Shown here: piece after piece, positions 22,896-34,700 of the stretch
How positions within the stretch are numbered: the stretch's first letter is position 1
How the letters are laid out: every line of letters begins with the position of its first letter
From: Magallana angulata
Taxonomy: Eukaryota; Mollusca; Bivalvia; Ostreida; Ostreidae
Reading direction: 5' to 3'
Assembly: GCF_025612915.1 (NCBI RefSeq)
Contig: NC_069116.1
Location: 40,083,090 to 40,147,089, forward strand
Length of the DNA stretch: 64,000 bases
Translations under genes and position numbers: made by a program
The notes under the pieces: generated by a model
Told to the model about the DNA's origin: nothing
The model's input: the letters and a program-made list of their open reading frames with translations, nothing else
Databases searched by the model: none

Positions 22896-24998
22896 GACTT
22901 TGGCAGCGTGATGTTTGGGACTCTTCCCGTCCAGAGGTTACTAACAGCTGTGGACATGGCCCATCCTGAGTACACAGAGGAACTCTCACGGCAATTCTGG
23001 TTCCGAATTTGAAAAATGTGTGTTGATTTAGATTTCCAAGGTTTTTCTTGTACATTATTTTGATTTGGTTCATAGGAAATATTCATAGCCTATCAATTAT
23101 TATATGTAAATATACTGGTAAGTTTTTTGAAAAAAAAAATGTCTATTTTTGTAGAAATTAAATGAAAACATTTAGATGCATCAACTAATGATATCTCAAA
23201 AACATTTCCAGTAAATGCTTGTAAAATAAAACTAGCTATATATGTATAATAAAGCATATGTTGAGGAAGGTATCTGCAAATAGAAATCACTTTAGTCAAT
23301 TACACAAGGGTTAAGTATGTTTGGTGACTCCCAAGACATGTATGATAACATTACTGAAATAAGGAAATAAGCTAATCCCTGGTAATTTTATCAAGAGCTT
23401 GGACTTTGGGTAGTTTTGTCAAACAGTAATGTGACGTTGGCTTGTCTATTTCATTGTCAGCCACGGCTCTCTGAAATCAACAAGATTTGTCTGGCTTTTG
23501 AGCTACGACTATGCAATCGGTGCAAATTTCGCTTGAAACCACGTTGATGCAAGAATTAGATAGCTACGTCCTACTGAAAGTCCAAGGTCTTGTTAAAATG
23601 GTTCTACATGTATGTCAAACATGAATCTGTTTCTTTTACAGGATGAACCAGTCACTGACCCCCAGCATTATGCAGAGGTAGGAACATTGAAAAAGAATTT
23701 TTTTTCTCAAATTAATATAAGAAGAAAAGAAAAAATTAATGTGTGTAAGCATGGTTTACTTCTAAATTAATTTGAGGAAAAAAAGAACAAAAGCAATTAC
23801 CAGTACATGCATCCAACTCCAAAATCATTTGATTACTGGTCCATGTATATACTTAAATTAAGCCTGTGTCTTCATGAATGAAATATTCATTTTAATGTAG
23901 TATTATTTTGAAATCATTTTCTAGTAAGTTATATTCAATAAGTGTAGAAGAAAAAGAATCACGTACCCTCTTCAGACTAATGGCAAACTTTTCTGATATT
24001 TATTTAATTTAGACATAAATTTATGTTGAACAAGAAGAAATTTACATTACTGGAAAGTTAATTTCAAGAAAAGTAAAAATAAAAGGAATCATTAATATTC
24101 TCAACAATGATACTTCGATTTTCATTTGCTCCATTTCATTCAATATTTTCAAGGCCGCAAAAAAGCAGGACTATGTGATGATGCCATAGCAACAGCACTT
24201 AAAAGAATGAAGGACCAAGATGTGAAGGACAGACTTGCTCAGTACACAAAACAGGCCCTGGATGAAGGGGTTAGTACATTTGTACTTGTGTTGGGAGTGA
24301 AATACCTGAGGGGTAGGTCAAGAGCTTACGATTGGGAGGAAGCTATGTAAAAGCAATGCAAGTCTTGATATTATTCCGGAGATCTCAAAATTGTACGCTG
24401 TGCAAAGAAACTATATGTATATATTGCGCTTTATAAGTCATTACATGTATAATTATAAGGTCATGTAATAACAATAAAATGATACCTGTAAAACTCGATC
24501 CTTTCAGGCCTTTGGCAGTCCATGGATTGTGGCTCACATAAATGGGAAGAAAGAATCTATATTTGGATCAGACAGATTTCCAATATTAGCAATGTTATTA
24601 GGCAAGTACATGTACCAGCATACACTGTATGACTTATGATTTTATATTCAGGTGGAGCTGATGAAAAGATGACAATCATTGAGTGGTAATTTTTTATTAC
24701 AACGGCGACTTTCCTACATGTAGACATGGCTTAATTGAAAAGAAGTCAAATATCCCTCATCCCTTAAAACATGAATTTGAACATAATTGCAACTATAATT
24801 GAATGTGCCAGTTTTGTAATTTGAACTCTTAAAAGGAAAATTCTGTAGTTGATATCCATATATTTGTAATTAATCAGTTAATGTCCATTTTATCTATCTT
24901 GTATTCACATCCAATATGAAAATGAAATTTATTTTTGACCTTTTAATTTTTCAGAAGAAGAATGGCATGGCCCATTAAAGGAATTATCAAAGCTGTAA
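22896..24998 (+). pseudogene. GSTK1: GSTK1 pseudogene, exons 4-8 only
   Basis: Exon equivalents are 22896-23017, 23642-23677, 24154-24269, 24508-24601 and 24955-24998. Exons 1-3 are absent: upstream sequence switches to the array unit within a short CTTTTCTGTCCTGTGG match to GSTK1 intron 3. Exon 4 lacks one G, which makes a TGA at 23010-23012 in place of the Trp codon. Exon 6 lacks one base near its 5' end. The GC donor of intron 7 and the terminal stop are conserved. No start codon or promoter is present, so it is a decayed duplicate. Confidence 0.88.
23389..23605. mobile_element. MITE-like insertion in pseudogene intron 4
   Basis: About 217 bp interrupt sequence that is continuous in the parent GSTK1 intron, between GGTAATTT and ACATGTATGTC. 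Inner ends form an inverted repeat around CTTGGACTTT / AAAGTCCAAG. A related copy in the opposite orientation lies at about 53247-53487. Confidence 0.65.
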
Positions 24999-27900
24999 AT
25001 AAGCAAGGCGTATGCTTTGGAAAATTCTTTGAGGTCATGATCAAGCTAAGTGGTGGCAGCAAAATCATAAATGCAGGAATAACGAGTTGTGTCTAACTGC
25101 ATATATACTGGTACCACACCAATAATAATCCTAGTGAAAGAAGTAATTGGTGTGACTGAATCTGTGATACAATATTTTGTAATTACATTGTACATGTACT
25201 ATGTTTTGCGTATAATAAAAGTGAAATTAATGAAGTTGCATTTTATTGCATGTCTTTTAACATCATCCTTTTAACTTTTTTTGTGCCCAAGTCATATCTT
25301 TTACACTGGTACTGTGCCTAGAATGATTGAACCTGGTTAGCTGATGCATATTTTAGAGAGGTGTGTCACAATCGAAAAAAAGCTAGGTCATGTTGGCCTA
25401 ATTGTGGAATCTTATTGTACAGGGTGCCCCAAAACATGTTACACTTTTACCTGCACATGCTCAAAATCAGGTCTGGATCATTTCTACAGCAATGTGAGGC
25501 TTAGAACCTCCATTCTTAATATATAGTCAGCTGATGAATTTTTTTGAAAAGGTTTTTTACACCCAAAAGCAGCTAGGTCATAGTGACCTCATTTTTTTTT
25601 AATGTTATGGCCTCATATATTGTAGAATGTGAAATTTATCATGGTGGTTTTAATTCACTGCGTTTGTGACATACCATTTCTCCACAAAATCAAACACATA
25701 ATGAATGCTTTTATTATTTTTGTTCATTTTATCTATTGTATTTTCCATAAGAACTCTGACAAAAAGGATATATAGCTTTGTAAAACACCTACATAAAATT
25801 CTTTTGATTTAAATTTAATTCAAATACAAGTACATTGTATATCTAAATTAGAGAAACAGCTTATTAAGTCATGGGTTAGATACCACCAATCTTAAAGCAT
25901 ATCTAAAACTGAATTTAGTTAGAAATTGCACGTTTGCAAACCTGTATTACAACATTCATTATCAAGTAGATTTAGTTGCAAAAATTTTAAAATTATATTT
26001 TACAACTAAACCAAATGGGCATATCTTATCTCCCCATCTTCTTTATGGGCTGAGGATTGAAAGTTGGTAGGAACATATAACAAATAAGAAAATATTTTTG
26101 CATGATAACTTTATTTGCTTTTACCAGCAACATCATGTGCTAGATTAAAGAGGTGTTTTTTTTCTAGGAAACATAATGACACAATATAACAGTATAATTT
26201 TAATCATAATGCATGTAATATTCAAATAGCAGTTTCAACCAATTTTTATGACATGATTTTTCGATGATAGAAAAAACATGAAATTTTCATAAATGCAGTG
26301 TACATTACAGAGGTGGGTCTTGGTTCTTCCTTTGTTTCATTTTGTTATATAATGTACATGTGGAAATTGAGACTTGGTTTTTCAAACCATCAAGAAAAAA
26401 AAATGAACCCACCACTGTGGTTATACCAACTCACTCAATCTTACAAACAACCAGAATAAATTATAGAATGAGCAAAGCTTATATGCAGTAATTACGTGCA
26501 CAGTCTCTCTGATCAATGATTGTAAAGTACAAGCATATGTGTATACAAGAATTAGAATGAAATGTATTACCTATATTAGCTAACACATAACCAATGGATA
26601 ACCAGATCTCCTATCGATATCTCACAAATATATATATACATGTATATAAATAAGAAATGAATGATTCCAATAGCGAAGCAAAATCTGAAAAGCAATATGC
26701 ATATGTAATGGATTTTACATGTGTTTATGATATGGTACCGGTACATAGATCATAGAGGAAGCTTCATATAGCTTCTAAAGTTGCTATCAGCTTTTCCCCA
26801 TGATCAATAATTTTACTTTTATATGACAACAAATATTGTCCATTTATATACGTTATCCTGCATTCAGTGTACTACCATATAATATCAAATATCTGTAAAT
26901 AATTTTACAACTAACATATTGACATAAAAGAATAAAATCATAATCCAGTACAATGATACACTGTATATTCATTGTACAAGGTACTTAAGAATTGGTTAAA
27001 ATCTGTCTTCTAAACTTGTACATGTGAATGCATGGAATAACCTTTGTGTGGAATGAGAGGTAAAACAATTCTGTTACATGTACAGCAAAGCGTATTAAAA
27101 GCATGCACAGTACTGCCTTAAAATGTCAAAAATATATGCCACATCATCATATTTTGCAGTATTTTATGTACATAACTATGATAAACAGATGCATGACTGT
27201 TATATCTCAGAAAACACATGGTAAGCATCTGCAGATCCAGAGAATTTTAACAAGGTAGGGTGGTCCGAGGTATTATTTTTTGGTACCGTAATTTTACTAT
27301 GTAAATTGAAAAAGCTTGAATTTTTTCCAGAAGGTATTTAGACCCGTGGCCCCTTTCTAGATCTGCACATTTTAAGAGACAATAATTAATGAAATAAAAA
27401 AAACATTAAAAAGCAGCAGCTGTGCTTGGAATGGCAAACATGATCAGGTCATTATCTCTGATTGTAAAATGTACTACATATAACGAAAGAATCCATCATA
27501 TCAATACATAAATTAATAATGCACCGGTATGCAATACATGAATGTCATGTATTACAAGTACCAAAACACAGTCTTTCAACAAATGGCTATATTTCATTAT
27601 TGCCAAATTTGTATATTCAATTCTATTGAAATGTTTAAAAAAATATTAACTTTTAAATCAAACAATAACTCGGGTTATCATTTAGCTACTTGTATGTGTA
27701 CATGCATCGTATATATACCAAAGCCTTGCGTAGATTTCATGTGAAAAAAGCATGTTTTATTAGAGTAAAAATTCTAATAATACTATTATTTTCTTTTATT
27801 TTACTTTAAAAGTCTATTGTTTTGCTTTATTTCACTAAAAAAATTCAAAAAACATGCATTGTATTTGTACATGAAATTCAATTCACATATTTGCATGTTA

Positions 27901-28008
27901 TCTATGAATTTTTCCGTATCAAATCATGGGAGGAACAACTAAAGGAATCTTTTGCCTAGAATTCACAGATGTATATATACATGTATATGATGAGTTGTGT
28001 TACATGTA
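24999..28008. other. Intergenic, GSTK1-derived flank then unannotated AT-rich DNA
   Basis: To about 25710 it matches the 3' flank of GSTK1. Beyond that I see no gene, no array and no element with defined ends. Confidence 0.5.
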
Positions 28009-28012
28009 TTAA

Positions 28013-28334
28013 GGTGGTATGGGACGCCTCCATGTTGTGACATATTATTTATACAATAAAATAAACAATAAAATCAAGAGAAATTTTTATAAATGTTTCT
28101 TTCCCAAATGTGTTGCCTTACAAGGTGTCGCAGAGGGTTAGAGGAATCACGTACTATATATGGAACTGTTAATCTTGAGTTTGAATCCAGCTGGGAATTT
28201 TGAAATTTTTATTTTTTCAAAAGATTTAAAACATATTTTTTAGGTTAAACATTTAAAAATTTTAAACTGGTGAAAGTATTTCATTTATAATGTACTTTAA
28301 TCTATATTAATATTAATAGATGTCCCATACCACC
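28013..28334. mobile_element. TTAA-flanked MITE with 13-bp perfect TIRs and Pol III-like boxes
   Basis: TIRs GGTGGTATGGGAC (28013-28025) and GTCCCATACCACC (28322-28334) are flanked by TTAA at 28009-28012 and 28335-28338, as expected for piggyBac-type integration. The 322-bp interior is non-coding. It contains a box A-like TGTCGCAGAGG and box B-like GAGTTTGAATCC at tRNA-like spacing near 28127-28195. Confidence 0.8.
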
Positions 28335-28439
28335 TTAAGTGTCCTCCACACACCTGGAAAAGTTCTGCATACAAGCTTTATAGTCCATTCTTCTTAATTA
28401 CTTAAAGATATGGATTTTTAGCATGTGTTTGACTTAAAA

Positions 28440-28590
28440 ATGAAATTTGAAAAATCAATTTTCGGGGAAAACATCAACTTTTTAGATTTTACCACTCTTC
28501 TTAAAAATAGAAGTCCCTGCAGTATTCGAACTCGGGATCTGCGGGCAATGGTAGACTGAAGGTACACCCATTGTGCCACAGAGATAGGCA
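28440..28590 (-). mobile_element. tRNA-derived SINE-like element, solo copy
   Basis: On the minus strand, box A-like TGGCACAATGG (28568-28578), box B-like GAGTTCGAATACT (28521-28533) and a tail GTAAAATCTAAAAAGTTGAT match the SINE heads in the array. This shows the family is dispersed and not limited to the array. Confidence 0.6.
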
Positions 28591-28721
28591 CTATAAATTG
28601 TGGCAATATAAACTGATTCACAATGCATTAAAATTGCCATGTTGTAACAAACTATCATAAAAAGTAGAAGTAATGGGGTGTCGGAGATCCTTTAAGTAAC
28701 ATAGATTGCTCAGTTGATGTT

Positions 28722-31700
28722 CTAGACTGGAGGAGGATTCAAGAACCATTTCTTTGTCAAGGAGGATGCAGGAAATGGCATTTGCACACATGTGGCCTCT
28801 GATGAATCATCCTTATGCTTCCTCTGGCCAACTCTGTTGTTTATCTGTTGGAAAAGAAGTATAATTAATTATACAACTAGACCTGCATTTAATGAAGTTT
28901 CATTTTGGGGTAAAAAAAAAAAAAAGATATTGTTATGACAACCATCTTCCTGCCTAAAATCTTTCAAAGAGGACTATGAAACCTATGAATTTTGGTGAAA
29001 AACCTATAGATCATAAGAGAGTGCATGAACTAGCTGATATTTAAAATGTGCAAGAGTGATCGATAATAAATTTCCCATAATTGTTAACTTTCAAGATAGG
29101 TTTATGTGTATGTTTTCATAAATAGACTAAGAAAGATGGCTAGAATATATATGTTTTATTTAAAATACCCTTCCATCCCCATCCCCTGGGGGCACACAGA
29201 AACTCTCCCCCTTGGGCATTCAAATGCAAATCCCCCCCTCCCCCCCCCCCAAAAAAAACCCCAATTAAATCTGTCTTCTTTTTTTTCTTCTCATACCTCA
29301 GCTTTTCAATACATTGTATTTCAAAAGTCAACCTATGTTAGTACATCACCATCTGACATATATGCAAAATTCATTTTACTGCTTATCAGTGATTTTAGCT
29401 AGCCAATTATTGATAACTTTTGACAAGTCTATTTGCTTATTGAGAAAGTTTAAAAATTGTTTTAGTTGTTTTATTTTAGATTTAAAAAAAACTTGGGTAC
29501 CTCTTTAATCATACAACTTCTTAATTACATTACAAGCAAAAATTACAAGCAAGGGAAGATAACTCTATAAACTGTTACAACCCCTTGAACTCTTTCCTAA
29601 TGCTTTTGCAATATCTTAACTTTGATAGACAGCTTCATTATTTATTCTTTTTAAATCTAAAATGCAAAAAATAATCCCTTTTGAAAACAATTCCCAACTT
29701 TGAATTCAAAGTACTGAGAGCTCTGATACATATCATGCAGTACATACTTCAGTCAACATATCCAATACATGTTCTTCATCAGCCTGTTCCTGAAATACTT
29801 CTACAAACTCCTGAATGAACCAACTGCCTTTCTCTGTATCCCTGTAGGATGTGTATCCTAACAAAGAAAACAAAGGAACCCTTAGTAACAGTGACTTACC
29901 ACCAACTCTATTAAGCAGTCACTTTTGAAATGCATATACATGTACAAAGTGAACTCTTCATCATTTGCTTACAGATGTGTATACTTGGTTTTTGATTCAA
30001 TTGTGTGTACCACACATTTTTGTTTTTTACCTGGAAAAGTAGAATAACACAGAAGAATGTCCTGTGTATCCAAAACTTGGGATTCTTCGGCTCCATAAGG
30101 TCCATCCTTTTGAAGTTCATCTCGTTGAATTTCTATACTCAGGGAAAGATTTGGGATTGAATGGCCATTTTTCTCTATAGAGTAAAGAAAAAATTCTTAT
30201 TAATGATTTCTAACAAGGCATATTTTTTTTATGTAATGAGTTTTGTACATTAAAAATATTTGTAGGGATTTCTTTTAAAAACTCCTACTTTTTTCATTGA
30301 CAATTGAATTCCATGCCTAATTACATGTATTATAAACCAATCAGCTTAATATTCTATGTATTTAAATTATATAATTCATAATTAAAAAAGAATATTGTAT
30401 GTTTTAAAATTTATTTCAAGGTTAATTCATTAGTGTAATTATATCATGGATGTTTTGAAAGTATTCAATTGAAATTTACACAAACAAAACTTCATGAACT
30501 TAAAGAGGAACAAAAATGTTCATTTTTGTATGAACTTTTTCAAAGGTCATGAGGTTATATCAATGATATACACGTTACCTCATAATAAATGTTTCATTAC
30601 AAACATACATGTAAAAACACAGTTATATATGTAATTCTGAACAATTTGGCATTTTAAACATGCTCAAACATATCGGTGAATATAAATAATTTTAAACAAC
30701 ATCAAAAAGTACAAGGGATGAATTTGGTTGGTACATGACCAAATCTCTTAAGTGCGGTCAGACGATACGATTTTCCATCAGATTTTCCATCAGATTTTCT
30801 AATCCGATTCGCTTTCGACTAAAATCGTACCGTATGACCACCTAAGTCGAAAGTTGAAAGCAAAGTCTAAAGTCGATTGAAAATCTAAAGTGCATCCAAT
30901 TTTCAATCGACTTTCTGGTGAAATTCTTACTTAATTTTGCTTATTTCAAATCATTTGTTATATAGTTTGATCAATTTCCAATTATTATAGAAATCTAATG
31001 TCATAATGGTTTTAAACTGTGCTGCAACAAAATAATAATTTCATTGTTTTTTTTTAAAACCTAATTGCTCTGCAAACATCTGGATTCTAGACTTGTCTGC
31101 CCTTGATTGAAGATGATAAGATGATTCCCCTTACTCCAATTTGAATACTGGTTAAGGTAATATTAGTCTTTGGTTAGTCTGCCTCGCCCCCCCCCCCCCC
31201 CCCCTCCCACTTTCTGCCCCATCCCCTTTTTCCACTTTCAAAACAAAGCTATGTGTCTGCTTTTATATTTACTAGATAATTTTCCAAACTATTATACATG
31301 TAGTAAAGGGGCATTATCTATACATTTAAAAAGTTCTGAAATGATTTTAATGCCCCAGTGCTGGATACATTCTAATCATGGGAAGCACTTGGTATTGAAT
31401 AAAAATTGCTGACTGGGATTCTACAACACATTATTTGTTGGACCTTCAGACCACAGGGGCATGGTATCCGCTCTACACTCTATGACATATATATATAAAT
31501 AACACAATGTATTATTTATATATATATGTCATAGAGTGTAGAGCGGATACCATGCCCCTGTGTTCAGACAGAGAAGTTGTTGTCAGTCTTTGGAAACATT
31601 TCTGTAAGAGGGTTCAATTACCGTAATCATAAGTTGCCCTCAAACCCAGTCAATATTAAAAATAATGGAGGTTTATTTTAAAGCTCTGAGGCTGTAAGGT

Positions 31701-34700
31701 ATTTTTTTTAAATTTGAAGAAAAGGTCCATGCAAATGAACTTACTTCCTCTACAAGCATTGAAGATATACATCTTTGGTTTACAAGACAAAGAGGGACAA
31801 TTCTTTGCCGAAAAAATGGGACAAATCTCGTTAATCACATGAATCCCTCCTCCATCAGTTCCACTTATCATGTTGTCTGCTGTGCCATGTGAAAGCACTG
31901 CCAGCACCATAGAGTCAACATTGGCTAAGATTGGTTGTCTTGCAAAAGCCTGACACTCTGTCAATATTTCCTACAAAAAGTATGCAACTTTCATATTTCA
32001 TCGATAAAATACTGATATACACGTAAGAGCTACCAGGATTCATAAACTTCACAATTTGGTGGAAGTCCTTTTGATCTTCTTTACTATAATATGTAAAAAG
32101 ACTGACTGTAATGAGTAAAAGACTTTCGAAGAGTTAATGCTGATTGCAATTTCAGCTATTTATTACTGTGTAGCAAGTTAAAATCGCAGTCAGAAAAGAA
32201 TGTGATTTTTTCCTGCAGTGGTGAAAGGGAATTGATAAGGCAACCTTTGTAAAAATAACTTTCTGATGTTTTTTTTTCAATAAAAAGTTATGGACTGGAT
32301 TTAAAAGTTGGATATAAGACAGGTCTCTTGATGCACACATAAAGAGGGACATAATGGTGATTCTAATATATTTATTATATATCATCCCCTAAAGCTTTTG
32401 TTTGCAGGGGCCTGGAGGGGGGGAATAAAATTCTCCAAGATGACTCACATGTCTTTTCAAATCTTCTTTCACACACACCACGAAGCCAAGTTTCTCAAAA
32501 AGAAGCTTTAATTTCATGCAGTCTTGCTCTGTCCCAGATCGCTCATGGTGATCATTCATAAATTGTTTGTTGTTTATAATAAAAACAGCCCCTCTTGGTT
32601 TTGAATCCATTGTGTAGCGCTGGAAAATGCAAGTTTAACAGTTGAAACATTAAGGCCAACAATAATCAATCTTGATTTCAATGTCTAACAAAATTTACAT
32701 TTTTACATTTCATTTACAAATAGTTATAGGTTTGATTGATTAATACATGTACTAAGATTTACATCCATTTATAAGCAATGAAGTATATTTTGATACAATA
32801 AAGATGATATATTCTTTTCATCAGTTCTTATAACCATGATCGCACAAATTAGATCTTTTCTCAATATTATTCAAATGGAGTTATTGTGATGCAGTAATTT
32901 TTCAATTTGAAATATAATAAACTTGCCATTATCTGAATAATCAGTGTTACTAAATAGGTACATGTACTGGTATACATGTATCTTTATACTCAAAAAATTT
33001 AATTTCTGATGATGCTGAGTTTGTTGATGGTAAACAAGCTGGAGTTATCTGACTTTCAATATAATGTAGTCTATTCAAGTGAGTCTGCATGACAAAACCA
33101 GAAAACTCCAACATAAAAAGCAAAGGAAATCTATAGCTTCCTGTGAATAGTTTCATTTTCAATGACCATTCACCCTGAGCAAATACATGTAGCATTGGAA
33201 ATATTTCACAATAAACATTGTATAGATGAAATAGCAGATTTAATTTTACATAAAAAATCATTATCAATATACCCATCATGATTTTACATAGAAAAATACA
33301 GGAGATTTAAAAAATGCAATAATTGAAACATGAACATCAATAATTGTACCTTTTCGATACTTTGTGAGCTGTATCTTGATGTCATTGTTGCTGGATCCAA
33401 ACTATACGGACGATTTCCATCTTCTGAGGGCTGAACAGGATATGTTGAGGACTCTTTCAAAACACAAAATTAAGAAACCATATCTTTATGACCATAGATA
33501 TAGCCTGCTCAGGGACAATGTCTATAGATCGCCACAAATAATCATCTTGGGGAATAATAGAGCTTCAATGTACAATACTGTTAGTTCTTTGAAAAGTTTC
33601 TCAGGCATTAAGGCAATGTAGTCTTTCCAATGAAAAGAAATATGAGAGAGAGAGATATTTTTTGACTCATTTTGTGGTGTTTTGTAGTACATTTGTAATA
33701 CCTCTTAACAAAGCCTCTTCGTCAATACATGTACTACCAATGTTGGAATCGTTTTCATCAACATCCATGCTGGATGGATTTAATTGGGTTCCAGTTAAAT
33801 CCAGTGTGTCATCCTCACTAGATTCTACAGCTCCATATTCTGTCAATTAGAAACAACATACATGTATTCTCTTCTATTCAATAATTAATGTATTAACAGC
33901 CAGATTATGAACAATTGAGTGCGCCATTTGAAACAATGATGAACAATTACTATCAATAAACCAATGGGCGCTATATTATACAAATCCTTGAGGATAGGCC
34001 TAAGAAAAAAAAACTGTGTGTTTAGGGTAACACTGATGAAAAAATTAGGTATGGTAGGTAGGGTTTTTTTTTTTTATTTTATAATTTTTTTTTGCATGAT
34101 GGGCACAAATACAAATATATAATCCTAAGAATGTTTGTTTACGCCAGAGGCTCTGGGTTGGAGTCCCGTTTGAGACTTGACTTTTCACCACCTGTTAACA
34201 TATATATGTGATGCAGCCCCTGCCCACCTCTCCCCAATCAATCAAAAGTACATACAAGCGTAAGTTCAATGTAAATCTTAACAAGTAAGTACATGTATGT
34301 CAAATTGCTTAACATGTAGGTATATGTATGTTAAATTGCATAACAAGTAGGTACATGTATAATTGATACCAGGTAATTACTGTCAACAACAATTACTGAT
34401 ACAAAGGCAGCAATATGCTTGTTTGTCAATTTCATAATCAATATAAATAAGTAGGGTGAGTTAACCATGCATCGGACACATACCTTGGATCGGACAACTT
34501 TGGTAATAAATATACAAATAAATGTACATGCGCTCATGTGTTGTTTCGTATATTCCTGAATTAGAACTAATGAACTTTATCATTATTAAGAATTTGACTG
34601 TCACATTGTCAAAGAAATAGCAATATAGGTGTCGTAAAATGACGTCAAATACGCCATCATTGAAAATTTATTTACGAAGATTTTACACTAAAGCATTATT

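Noticed and set aside
34130-34200. Possible tRNA-like box B (GGGTTGGAGTCCC)
   Set aside because: No box A at the right distance and no cloverleaf pairing.
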